NCBI GenBank assembly: GCA_041687255.1
Contig: JAWLCL010000001.1
Span: 248,001 to 312,000, forward strand
Length of the DNA stretch: 64,000 nucleotides
Source of the DNA: Mariniphaga sp041687255
Lineage (GTDB): Bacteria; Bacteroidota; Bacteroidia; Bacteroidales; Prolixibacteraceae
Direction: 5' to 3'
Positions 35,985-43,717 of the stretch are shown here, in pieces; the first letter of the stretch is position 1, and every line of letters starts with the position of its first letter. The notes beneath the pieces are model-generated. The model had not been told where the DNA came from. It did not search any database and saw only the letters and a list, made by a program, of their open reading frames with translations. The position numbers and the translations under genes were made by a program.

Positions 35985-35997
35985 TATGTTAGTTTTT

Positions 35998-36195
35998 TTA
36001 TCCATATGGTGTCATCTCTTCCTTCACTGTTTTCCCTTCCTGGTAATTCATGAACCGCAGACAATTGTTCCAGCCCTTTATTCCCCGGTTGCAGAACACA
36101 TTTCGAATAAGAAACACCGGTTTTTTTAATTCTCTGTTGTTATCCTGATATACTGAACACCCTGTGGCGTACTTGCATAGTTTACCTAAATTCAT
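35998..36195 (-). CDS. Small cysteine-containing protein of the abl locus
   Basis: A 65-residue protein beginning MNLGKLCKYATGCSVYQ, with four cysteines (CKYATGC, then NVFCNRGIKGWNNCLRF) in a spacing suggestive of a small metal or iron-sulfur site. An upstream in-frame ATG at 36219 is less likely. It is small but clearly real: cysteine spacing and charge pattern are protein-like, and it is packed between ablB and the winged-helix gene. I recall similar small proteins in other Bacteroidota but know no function. Confidence 0.65.
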   Translation of the reverse strand: MNLGKLCKYATGCSVYQDNNRELKKPVFLIRNVFCNRGIKGWNNCLRFMNYQEGKTVKEEMTPYG

Positions 36196-36316
36196 ATGAT
36201 AAAAATTGTTTGTTTTCAAATGTATTATATGCCTGCCTGTCCGGCTGACAGGGAATTCGCATGAAAGTTTTAATCAATCCTGGTTGATATGACCTATTGC
36301 TCATGCTCATTTCATA

Positions 36317-37147
36317 TCATAAATGTTTATAAAAGATGTTCATGCTTTCGATATTCCCGCCAATGTTTGTATTGTTGATCAGTGTGCCGCTGAAATTATA
36401 TCCCCCTTTCATGAAGGTAAGGTTCATCCCGGGCTCGGCCAGACGCGCAATGGTGTATGCTGTTTTGATGCCTTCCTTTTTCATTTCTTCCTCCATATAC
36501 GATAATAAGTGTGAAGCCAGACCATTCCCCCGGTAGTCGGGTAAAACGGCGAAGTCAGTCATCTCTGCATTCTTCTTTTCAAAGTCAGTTTCCGCAGTTG
36601 ACAGGCCTATAAGTTTTTTCTCTTCCCACACACCGTAATATCGGGCCAGATTGTTATGCATGGTTTGCCGGATGTATGCAGGGTCGTGAACCGGAAAGGG
36701 ATAGGTTTCAAATACCGCACCAAACACTTTTGCAGCAGCTTCGGCATCATTATCACTTAATGCTTTGATGTGAAACCGGGCTGAAAGTTCTTTTTTGTTT
36801 CCTTTTCCATTCCGGCTGAAAAGACCGGCAAACCCTTCCATTAGTTCAGAAGGCAGCTCTTTTCTTTTTTTATCCAGGAATTTTGATGCCATAATACAGT
36901 CGGTTTTCCCGTTGTAAAACCGGGGAACGTAAGCTTCAACAGTATACCCGTTCAAAATAAATTCAGGCAGCACAGCTGCCTGAATTTTTGTGAATATTTT
37001 TGTGTAGCCATTCTTACGTGCAAGATTGTCCAGTTCTGATATTATAGATGGAACATCATCAGCATCAAGCTTTAGTAAATAAATCCTGTTATTTGCCTTG
37101 CCGTGTTGTAAAACTGATTTACCTATTCTCTCAATTTTATCAAACAT
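36317..37147 (-). CDS. ablB: Putative beta-lysine N-acetyltransferase
   Basis: Acetylates beta-lysine at the epsilon amino group, giving the compatible solute N-epsilon-acetyl-beta-lysine. It is 276 residues from MFDKIERIGKSVLQHG, the typical AblB beginning. The C-terminal half is a GNAT domain: AAAAKVFGAVFETYPFPVHD, then FAVLPDYRGNGLASHLLSYM with the acetyl-CoA loop RGNGLA. The start codon lies inside the end of ablA (8-nt overlap), so translation is coupled. A start at 37180 is possible but would overlap ablA more. Confidence 0.92.
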   Translation of the reverse strand: MFDKIERIGKSVLQHGKANNRIYLLKLDADDVPSIISELDNLARKNGYTKIFTKIQAAVLPEFILNGYTVEAYVPRFYNGKTDCIMASKFLDKKRKELPSELMEGFAGLFSRNGKGNKKELSARFHIKALSDNDAEAAAKVFGAVFETYPFPVHDPAYIRQTMHNNLARYYGVWEEKKLIGLSTAETDFEKKNAEMTDFAVLPDYRGNGLASHLLSYMEEEMKKEGIKTAYTIARLAEPGMNLTFMKGGYNFSGTLINNTNIGGNIESMNIFYKHL

Positions 37148-38456
37148 CGTTTTCCCTTCTGTTATAACGTTCATTATCATCCGGAATCAGGGAAATGGTG
37201 TTGTTATAATCCGACAACAATTTTTCAATTCCAATTCCCTTTTGTTCATCCGGCTCATCGAGCTTCAAATCAAGATTACATTCTTTGCAGTTACGGTCGC
37301 AAAATTTTGATTCATAATTTTCGGGTTCGGTATAGGTGGTAATAACTCCTTCATAGTTTCGAAGCACCACTTTATTGGTCGACCAGGAGATGATATAATT
37401 GGGCATTACCGGTATTTTACCTCCACCTCCGGGAGCATCAATAACATAAGTTGGCACTGCGAAGCCGGAAGTATGTCCAATCAGGCTTTCCATGATTTCG
37501 ATTCCTTTGCCAACAGGTGTTCTGAAATGTGCCAGTCCTTCAGACAAATCACATTGATAGAGATAATATGGACGAACCCTGTTCTGAACCAGTTTATGGA
37601 CCAGTTCTTTCATAATGCGGGGACAGTCATTGACGTCGGCTAGCAGCACCGACTGATTTCCAAGGGGAAAACCTGCATTGGCCAATCTGGCGAGAGCTTC
37701 CCTGGAGGAAGAGGTAATTTCCCGGGGATGGTTGAAATGGGTATTTATCCATAGAGGATGGTATTTCTTAAGGACATCAATCAAATCATTGGTTATACGG
37801 TAGGGTAACACTACCGGCATACGCGTTCCAATTCTTACAACCTGAACATGCGGGATAGCAGTTATTTCCGAAAGCAACCAGTCGAGATAACTGTCGGAAA
37901 GCATTAATGGGTCGCCTCCTGAAAGGAGTACATCCCTCACTTGTGGTGAGTTTTTGATGTATTCAATGCCTTTTTCAAGCTGTGCCTTTCCAGGTATTGA
38001 ATCCACATCGCCCACTTTCCGTTTCCGGGTGCAATGCCTGCAATACATCGAACATATATTACTGACATGAAACAGGACCCTGTCGGGGTAACGGTGTGTG
38101 ATTCCCTCTACCGGACTATCAGTGTCCTCCGACAGGGGGTCCTTCATATCTGTTTTCAAAACAGTCAGTTCATTAATATTGGCAAACGACTGTTTAAAAA
38201 CAGGATCGTTTTTATAATTTGCACTATCGATTAATGAAAGATAATAAGGTGTAACCGACATCGGGAAACGCTCAATGGTTTTTTCCATAAGAGCTTTTTC
38301 ATCTGAAGGAATTTCTATTCCCATTAGCCGTTCAAAGGCATCAACTGATTTAACGGAATTTTTCAATTGCCACTTCCAGTCTTTCCATTTGGAGATGTCG
38401 CATCCAAACCGAAACTCGCCGGTATTTTCCGGCTTAACATCATTAAGTATTTCCAT
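37140..38456 (-). CDS. ablA: Lysine 2,3-aminomutase
   Basis: Radical-SAM, PLP-dependent enzyme converting L-lysine to beta-lysine. The 4Fe-4S motif CX3CX2C is at Cys135, Cys139 and Cys142 (CSMYCRHC). DAPGGGGKIP lies near the PLP lysine region, and three cysteines of the C-terminal zinc site are in CDRNCKEC. I chose the ATG at 38456 (438 residues); the longer frame to 38540 adds 28 residues unlike the family. With ablB directly behind, the product is probably an osmolyte and not an entry to lysine fermentation. A well-spaced promoter lies just upstream. Confidence 0.95.
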   Translation of the reverse strand: MEILNDVKPENTGEFRFGCDISKWKDWKWQLKNSVKSVDAFERLMGIEIPSDEKALMEKTIERFPMSVTPYYLSLIDSANYKNDPVFKQSFANINELTVLKTDMKDPLSEDTDSPVEGITHRYPDRVLFHVSNICSMYCRHCTRKRKVGDVDSIPGKAQLEKGIEYIKNSPQVRDVLLSGGDPLMLSDSYLDWLLSEITAIPHVQVVRIGTRMPVVLPYRITNDLIDVLKKYHPLWINTHFNHPREITSSSREALARLANAGFPLGNQSVLLADVNDCPRIMKELVHKLVQNRVRPYYLYQCDLSEGLAHFRTPVGKGIEIMESLIGHTSGFAVPTYVIDAPGGGGKIPVMPNYIISWSTNKVVLRNYEGVITTYTEPENYESKFCDRNCKECNLDLKLDEPDEQKGIGIEKLLSDYNNTISLIPDDNERYNRRENDV

Positions 38457-38471
38457 AATAATAGTTTCTAT
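38457..38471 (-). promoter_or_regulatory. 15-nt motif shared with the marR upstream region
   Basis: On the minus strand this reads ATAGAAACTATTATT, ending just before the ablA ATG. The same 15 nt occur on the plus strand at 39200-39214 upstream of marR, where they form half of a perfect palindrome. Confidence 0.55.
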
Positions 38472-38476
38472 GCGAA

Positions 38477-38507
38477 CAAAATTAGAAAAATAAATTACAT
38501 AGCCCAA
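38477..38507 (-). promoter_or_regulatory. Promoter of ablA
   Basis: On the minus strand TTGG (38507-38504), 19 nt, then TAATTTTG (38484-38477) fits the Bacteroidota consensus well. Transcription would start near 38471, inside the motif shared with marR, leaving a leader of about 15 nt. Confidence 0.7.
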
Positions 38508-38643
38508 TGACATAAGTCGCCACAACAGAGTTGCCCGCAAATTACGTGCCTGTATAAAAGCAATTTAACTATAAAATATAAAATTTTGAAAAAGGGGAGG
38601 TTAATACTGAATTAACGTAATAAGGTTTTTATAGAAAATAGTT

Positions 38644-39144
38644 TCATATGTCGGTTGAATTTAGATCCTGTGGGTAATCTTCAGGTTCTTCAACCGAAGG
38701 AGGAAATGCTTCCAGATCATCTATATCCAGCAGTTTAACAAGTAATTCCAGGCTTTCCGTAATTTTTCCAAGAGTTTTCTTATCAAGTTTTTCAAGCTTC
38801 TCGGCCAATTTTTCCTGCAGCAGAGCCGGAATGCTCTTCATCAACCGGTCGCCTTTTGAGGTAAGCGATATGGTCACCACGCGTCTGTCGCCCGATTTAG
38901 GCAGGCGGGCAGCAAGCCCTTTGGCTTCAAGGCGGTTAATAATGCCGCTGATAGTGCTGGCATTCAGGTTCAAAAATTTTTTAATTTCCCCCTGCCCGGC
39001 CTGAAAGTTTTCTGATTCACGCAGGAAGTTAAGACACAGCACCTGGGGTATACTGACACCATATTCCTTTTCTATCTTCTTTGACTCTAAATTTATGGAA
39101 CGGACTATTTTCCGTATTTTTATTATAATTTCAGTAGAATCCAT
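38644..39144 (-). CDS. MarR-family transcriptional regulator
   Basis: A 166-residue regulator: helix-rich dimerisation ends and a winged helix at about residues 45-110 (QGEIKKFLNLNASTISGIINRLEAKGL, of which NASTISGIINRLE is the recognition helix; wing LPKSGDRRVVTISLT). The C-terminus is unusually acidic and proline-rich (DLEAFPPSVEEPEDYPQ). It is upstream of ablA on the same strand with a 187-nt gap, and a perfect 12-bp palindrome lies 51 nt before its start. Control of itself and ablA is inferred from shared motifs. Confidence 0.9.
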   Translation of the reverse strand: MDSTEIIIKIRKIVRSINLESKKIEKEYGVSIPQVLCLNFLRESENFQAGQGEIKKFLNLNASTISGIINRLEAKGLAARLPKSGDRRVVTISLTSKGDRLMKSIPALLQEKLAEKLEKLDKKTLGKITESLELLVKLLDIDDLEAFPPSVEEPEDYPQDLNSTDI

Positions 39145-39194
39145 CTGCCTTTTAAACTAAAAATCATCCAAAGTAAACTATTTTTTTAATGTTA

Positions 39195-39206
39195 TTTCTA
39201 TAGAAA
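39195..39206. promoter_or_regulatory. Palindromic operator candidate upstream of marR
   Basis: TTTCTATAGAAA is a perfect 12-bp palindrome. A copy with one mismatch (TTTTTATAGAAA, 38626-38637) lies in the marR-ablA gap, and the right half extended to 15 nt recurs at the ablA start. Confidence 0.55.
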
Positions 39207-39319
39207 CTATTATTTGATTGTGCAATTTAATTAATTAATGTCATAGATATCATTTTTAATAAATGAATATTTAAGGATAAAAAACTCATTCAATTATCTG
39301 TTTAACAGAAAGAATTCCA

Positions 39320-39327
39320 TAAATTTG
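39320..39327 (+). promoter_or_regulatory. -7 element of the sugar-isomerase-like gene
   Basis: TAAATTTG matches TAnnTTTG and lies 37 nt before the ATG at 39365. The -33 element is not clear. Confidence 0.5.
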
Positions 39328-39364
39328 GAAAAAATATTATTCAGGAACTATTAATAATCAGTAG

Positions 39365-40249
39365 ATGATGATTCGAAAAATTACAAGTCGATTTTTATTC
39401 GCTGCCGGAATTATTGCTTTGGCATTACCGGTATTAACAGGATGCAACATGGAACAGGATGGGGAGAAGTTCATTGGTCTCCAGCTTTATTCTGTTCGTG
39501 ATGCCATGAAGGAAGATGTTGAAGGTACCGTTGCCCAGGTAGGTGAAATTGGTTACAAATATGTAGAGGCTGCCGGCTATGGTGACGGTCAGTTTTATGG
39601 CATGTCGCCCGCCGACTTTCAGGAACTGGTTGAAACAAATGGTATGCAGTTCCTTGGTTCGCACACCGGACAGGATGTTCCTGATTCAGCCAATTGGGAC
39701 AAAATTATGGCATGGTGGGATGAGGCCATTCAGGCTCATGCCGATGCAGGTGTTAAATGGATCGTTCAGCCTTGGATGGGGCGCACTGGTTACGAAAGCC
39801 TCGATGGTTTAAAAAGATACTGTGAATATTTCAATGCAGTAGGTGAAAAATGTAATGAAAAGGGGATTCGTTTTGGATACCATAACCATGCCAATGAGTT
39901 CACTACCGAGTTTGAAGGAAAACCGGTTTACGACTGGATGCTTGAACTTACCGATCCTGAAAAAGTGATGTTTCAACTCGACCTTTATTGGATTGTCGAA
40001 GGAGGAAAAGATCCGCTGGATTATTTTGAACGCTATCCGGGCAGATTTGAAGTGTGGCATATAAAAGACGAAGAAGAACTTGGAGCCAGCGGGAAAATGG
40101 ATTTTGAAACAATGTTTGCCCAACGCGAGCAGTCTGGAGCCGAATATGGTGTTGTTGAAGTAGAAAAGTATAATTACGAACCTATAGAAAGTGTGCGCAG
40201 GAGTTTTGAATTCCTTCAGCAGGCCGATTATGTGGATTTTAAGGAATAA
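39365..40249 (+). CDS. Sugar phosphate isomerase/epimerase-family lipoprotein (TIM barrel)
   Basis: A 294-residue exported lipoprotein; the lipobox is LTGC with Cys27. The mature part is an AP-endonuclease-2/xylose-isomerase-like TIM barrel: IGLQLYSVRDAMKED, VGEIGYKYVEAAGYG, GIRFGYHNHANEF (metal-site His), VMFQLDLYWIVEGGKDP and FEVWHIKDE (metal-site His/Asp). Such secreted members are common in Bacteroidota sugar-use loci and may process oxidised sugars; the substrate is unknown. It is divergent from marR and is followed by a strong terminator. Confidence 0.87.
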   Translation: MMIRKITSRFLFAAGIIALALPVLTGCNMEQDGEKFIGLQLYSVRDAMKEDVEGTVAQVGEIGYKYVEAAGYGDGQFYGMSPADFQELVETNGMQFLGSHTGQDVPDSANWDKIMAWWDEAIQAHADAGVKWIVQPWMGRTGYESLDGLKRYCEYFNAVGEKCNEKGIRFGYHNHANEFTTEFEGKPVYDWMLELTDPEKVMFQLDLYWIVEGGKDPLDYFERYPGRFEVWHIKDEEELGASGKMDFETMFAQREQSGAEYGVVEVEKYNYEPIESVRRSFEFLQQADYVDFKE

Positions 40250-40261
40250 GAAGTATTTTAT

Positions 40262-40299
40262 AAAAACCCGTGGAATTGTTTAAAATTCCATGGGTTTTT
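40262..40299. terminator. Bidirectional terminator between convergent genes
   Basis: A 16-bp stem with one mismatch (AAAAACCCGTGGAATT with AATTCCATGGGTTTTT) sits between the sugar-isomerase-like gene and the convergent beta-barrel gene, with T-runs on both strands. Confidence 0.85.
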
Positions 40300-40312
40300 A
40301 TTTTTTCGGGAT

Positions 40313-40942
40313 TTAGAACTTGCCAAATTTAAACGTTAATCCGAAATTAAGGCCACGCAATACATCAGGAGCAACATCAGGCAACCCGATATCTGTGGTA
40401 AAACGGTAACTTAAAGTGGCAGCTGTGCGAAAGAATCTCGTAAGATTAACTTCCAGTTCCACGGCAGGCTCAACAATAAAAAATAAATCACCTTCGGAAG
40501 TATCGTAGTGCGGATATTCCCAGTATCCCGATCCGTAATTTGTTACCTGTGCAACTCCTCCCAATCCAAACAATATCGGGAATGCAACATGCACCGGGTT
40601 TAAACCGCCAACTATAGGTTCAATAAAAATGCCTCCATATCCGCCGGCCAAAGAGTATCTAAGCACATTGTCATTCTCCCATTGATAATTCTCCAGGTTG
40701 TTTACGAATCCATAACCGGCCAGACCAACGGCTGTACTGTGGTTAAAAATCATTCCGACACGACCTCCCGATACAAGGGCATCCTGTCCATTTATTTTAG
40801 AATATCCCAGCGAAAAGGAACCATAAAAACCCAGGCTGTTTTGATCTGAAAATAAAGTTTGGATTTCCTGTCGTTTCTCGTCCTGGCCGGAAACCATTAA
40901 TGCCGCACATGCTATTAGCACGAATAGAAAAAGCTTCTTCAT
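40313..40942 (-). CDS. Predicted outer-membrane beta-barrel protein
   Basis: A 209-residue protein with a signal peptide (ALMVSGQ, about residue 20). The body consists of alternating strands (GFYGSFSLGYSKING, GGRVGMIFNHSTAVGLAGYGF), and the C-terminal strand FGLTFKFGKF fits a small barrel. No family name is recognised. It is 53 nt downstream of another small barrel gene and close to a GIN-domain lipoprotein on the same strand, so the three may form one operon. Confidence 0.7.
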   Translation of the reverse strand: MKKLFLFVLIACAALMVSGQDEKRQEIQTLFSDQNSLGFYGSFSLGYSKINGQDALVSGGRVGMIFNHSTAVGLAGYGFVNNLENYQWENDNVLRYSLAGGYGGIFIEPIVGGLNPVHVAFPILFGLGGVAQVTNYGSGYWEYPHYDTSEGDLFFIVEPAVELEVNLTRFFRTAATLSYRFTTDIGLPDVAPDVLRGLNFGLTFKFGKF

Positions 40943-40995
40943 GAGATGAAAAATTATTAATGATTATTTATATTACTACGTTTGAAACAATTCCT

Positions 40996-41493
40996 TTAGA
41001 AAAGGTATTTAACAGTAAATGCAATATCAGGTAAAGTTACATCAAAACCATTTTTGCCAAACACATCAAAAAATGGCTTTGCTTCAATTCCTATTTTCAC
41101 CGGGGCCTGATAGAAAATATATTCCAGTCCTATTATACCATCAAGCCCGGTAAGGAAAGACGAACGAACATTGTTGATGCGCTGATTGTTCTCAAAAGTT
41201 ACTTCATCCCAACTTTCAAAACCTGCGTGAATACCTGCTCCATAAAAAAACACCAGCTGATAGGAAAAGGGAAATAAATCGTACTGGTAAAATTCAGTAA
41301 GACCGGTGAGTTGAATTCCACGATTACGAACTGAGAGAAGTGCTTTCACTGAATGAGACTCGCTCCTGTAATAACGGTATTCAATTCCCGGCGAAACCCA
41401 ACCTGCTCTAACTCCCAGAGCCTGTGAGTAGCCTTGTGCCGATAGTTCATTAACCGTAAAAAATAAAAATGCAATTATGAGGTATTTTTTCAT
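40996..41493 (-). CDS. Small predicted outer-membrane beta-barrel protein
   Basis: A 165-residue protein with a signal peptide (VNELSAQ, residue 20), strands such as ALGVRAGWVSPGIEYRYY and IGIEAKPFFDVFG, and a C-terminal Phe (AFTVKYLF) as outer-membrane assembly requires. It resembles small 8-stranded barrels. Function is not known. It is 28 nt after the GIN-domain gene. Confidence 0.7.
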   Translation of the reverse strand: MKKYLIIAFLFFTVNELSAQGYSQALGVRAGWVSPGIEYRYYRSESHSVKALLSVRNRGIQLTGLTEFYQYDLFPFSYQLVFFYGAGIHAGFESWDEVTFENNQRINNVRSSFLTGLDGIIGLEYIFYQAPVKIGIEAKPFFDVFGKNGFDVTLPDIAFTVKYLF

Positions 41494-41521
41494 ATCGGGT
41501 AAATTTGACGATGTAATTTAC

Positions 41522-42235
41522 CTAATTTTTATGAAATACACCCCCTGAACCGGAAACAACTGTTTCAACAACAGGTGTTCCGCTGTAAAAAACATTCCCA
41601 CTTCCTGTAATTACTGCTTTCAGGTAAGTTTCAACATCAATCCACACATCTCCTGAACCCGATATTTTTGCATCACAATTTCGAACAGAAAAATCCCATG
41701 TATCAACCCTGCCTGAACCGCTAATGATTAAGCTGGCATCCCTGCCCACGCCTGTCAGGTACATGGTCCCGGAACCCGATAAGATAACTTCAACAAGGTC
41801 TGTTTCAATTGAAGAGTTAATGCTTCCCGAGCCTGAAACTACAAATCTAAAAGCTTCCCCTTCAAACCATGCGGTAGTGATTGAGCCCGAGCCGCTCTGA
41901 ATTATTTCTTCAATAAATGGAACAGTTACATATACTTCTATGGGAAGTTGATTTTGCAAACTTTGAACTCCCTGCACATGAATTTTGAGGTTATGCCCGT
42001 TAACATCGGTCTGAATGAATGGCAACAGGTTTGATTCGGCATGAACCAGAACTTCGTATGTGTCACCTGGCATTATATGAATCTGAAAGTTCCCTTCAGA
42101 TGCTATTGACGAAAATGCAGATACCAGGCGGCTTTCACTTTCGGCAATTCCATTGCCCCTGATGATGTAATCGTCGATACAGGAAGTAAACAGCAATGCA
42201 ATTATTGCTGTTGCAATCAGTAATTTTGTTTTCAT
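41522..42235 (-). CDS. Head-GIN-domain (DUF2807) lipoprotein
   Basis: A 237-residue lipoprotein; the lipobox is FTSC with Cys19. The C-terminal two thirds form a beta-helix-like GIN/DUF2807 domain, seen as repeated SGSG turns (IQSGSGSITTAW, VSGSGSINSS, LSGSGTMYLTG, ISGSGRVDTW, KISGSGDVWID, VVSGSGGVFHKN). Such proteins are frequent in Bacteroidota and are thought to be adhesive or structural at the cell surface; no defined activity. It is first in a likely three-gene unit with two small barrels. Confidence 0.88.
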   Translation of the reverse strand: MKTKLLIATAIIALLFTSCIDDYIIRGNGIAESESRLVSAFSSIASEGNFQIHIMPGDTYEVLVHAESNLLPFIQTDVNGHNLKIHVQGVQSLQNQLPIEVYVTVPFIEEIIQSGSGSITTAWFEGEAFRFVVSGSGSINSSIETDLVEVILSGSGTMYLTGVGRDASLIISGSGRVDTWDFSVRNCDAKISGSGDVWIDVETYLKAVITGSGNVFYSGTPVVETVVSGSGGVFHKN

Positions 42236-42313
42236 GAACCTAACTGTTTTCTGTTTCTATGATAATAAGACTAAGATGATAACTTTTAGTTACACCTGTT
42301 AATCAATAAAGTC

Positions 42314-42346
42314 AAAAAAAAACCGGGGCAATATTTGCCTCCGGTT
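42314..42346 (-). terminator. Terminator of the tldD-tldE operon
   Basis: The stem AACCGG/CCGGTT with inner GGCAA/TTGCC is followed on the minus strand by a run of T residues, 24 nt beyond the TldE-like stop. Confidence 0.75.
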
Positions 42347-42369
42347 ATACTTTATCGTTTTACCATACT

Positions 42370-43692
42370 TTAAACACCGCTAAAATCTACTCCTGTGAAA
42401 TGAATGGATGGAGTCAGCCACGATGAATTTTTATATACATCATTGCCTATTTCACTGATTTCAGACCACAGGGTTAACATATTTCCTGTAATGTTCATTT
42501 CAGATACAGGTTTAACTATTTTTCCATTTTCGACAAGGAATCCTTCAATTCCATAAGAGAAATCTCCGGTTGTTCCATTGCAGTTCCCTCCGTTAAACCC
42601 CGTAACAAGAATTCCTTTTTCAACTGCAGCAACCAATCCCTCCAAATCTTTATTGCCGGTGGTAAAAACAAGATTTGTGGTGCTGCCGCTGGTTGGTTGC
42701 ATATCAAGTTTTTTGCCGTAATAAGTATCGATGTAATAATTCTTCACAACTCCGCTTTCGAAAACCGGCCGTTTTTGAGTTGACAGTCCTTCATTGTCGA
42801 ACAGTCGGCTTCCCCTTCCTTCAGGAATAAACGGATCATCTGTAATTGATAATTTTTCGGAGAATACTTTTTGGCCAAGTTTATCCATTAGGAATGAATT
42901 TTTTTGTTGGATAGCCGATCCATTCAGTGCCGAAACAAGAGGGCTGAAAATTCGTGAAACTATTCTGTTTTCAACTATCATTGACATTTTTCCTGATTCG
43001 ACTTTTTCCTGGCCTATCTTTCTCAGGGCCCGTTCCAGCGCTTTTTTTCCAATTCCGCTTTTCTCCAGCTTATCAAAGAAAATAGCACTTTCCCCCCAAC
43101 CTGATTCAGGTCTTGCGTTTCCTCCCTTAACCGAAACAGAGGCATGCAGCCCGTAGTATGAATTTGCTGTGTCGCCTTCGAACCCATTGCTGGTAACCAT
43201 CACCCGCTCACTCATACCGTCATAATATCCGGTTGATACCGATATGATTCGTTCATCCTGTCCTTTTACTTCTTTTTCAGCTTTAAAGGCTAAATCAATC
43301 TTCTCCTGTGGATCATGTTTATCGAAATTATTATCCAGAGTGTTTAAATCCTTGTTTTCCCCTCTGTAATAAAGTGAAGGGTCGGGAAGGGTGCGGAATT
43401 CATCTTCTGAGAGGTAACGTGTTCCGGCAATGGCCTCTTCGATGAACCGTGCCAGCTCCTCCTTTTTCAACCTGTTGGTTGAATGTACCGAATATTTTTT
43501 ATCCACAAAAAGCCGGATGGAAAGATTGCTTTCGATCGATTGTTCCAGTTTGTCAATCTTTTCTTCACGCACGTCAACACTGCTGCTGCGATTGTTTGAA
43601 ATGCTCACGCTTGCCTGCTGAGCTCCATTTTGTAGCGCATGGTTCATTGCCCATTTTGCCAGATTATATTTTTCCTGTTTTATCATTTTCAA
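42370..43692 (-). CDS. TldE/PmbA-family subunit
   Basis: A 440-residue member of the TldD/PmbA superfamily without the HExxxH zinc motif, as expected of the TldE subunit that pairs with a catalytic TldD. Family segments include the N-terminal SSSVDVREEKIDKLEQS, GYYDGMSERVMVTSNGFEG and the C-terminal FTTGNKDLEGLVAAVEKGILV (part) with GGNCNGTTGDFSYGIEGF. TldD/TldE dimers degrade unfolded or modified peptides inside a closed cavity. No signal peptide is seen, unlike its partner 25 nt upstream. Confidence 0.9.
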   Translation of the reverse strand: MKMIKQEKYNLAKWAMNHALQNGAQQASVSISNNRSSSVDVREEKIDKLEQSIESNLSIRLFVDKKYSVHSTNRLKKEELARFIEEAIAGTRYLSEDEFRTLPDPSLYYRGENKDLNTLDNNFDKHDPQEKIDLAFKAEKEVKGQDERIISVSTGYYDGMSERVMVTSNGFEGDTANSYYGLHASVSVKGGNARPESGWGESAIFFDKLEKSGIGKKALERALRKIGQEKVESGKMSMIVENRIVSRIFSPLVSALNGSAIQQKNSFLMDKLGQKVFSEKLSITDDPFIPEGRGSRLFDNEGLSTQKRPVFESGVVKNYYIDTYYGKKLDMQPTSGSTTNLVFTTGNKDLEGLVAAVEKGILVTGFNGGNCNGTTGDFSYGIEGFLVENGKIVKPVSEMNITGNMLTLWSEISEIGNDVYKNSSWLTPSIHFTGVDFSGV

Positions 43693-43717
43693 AAAATCTT
43701 TTATGGTTGAACATGCT

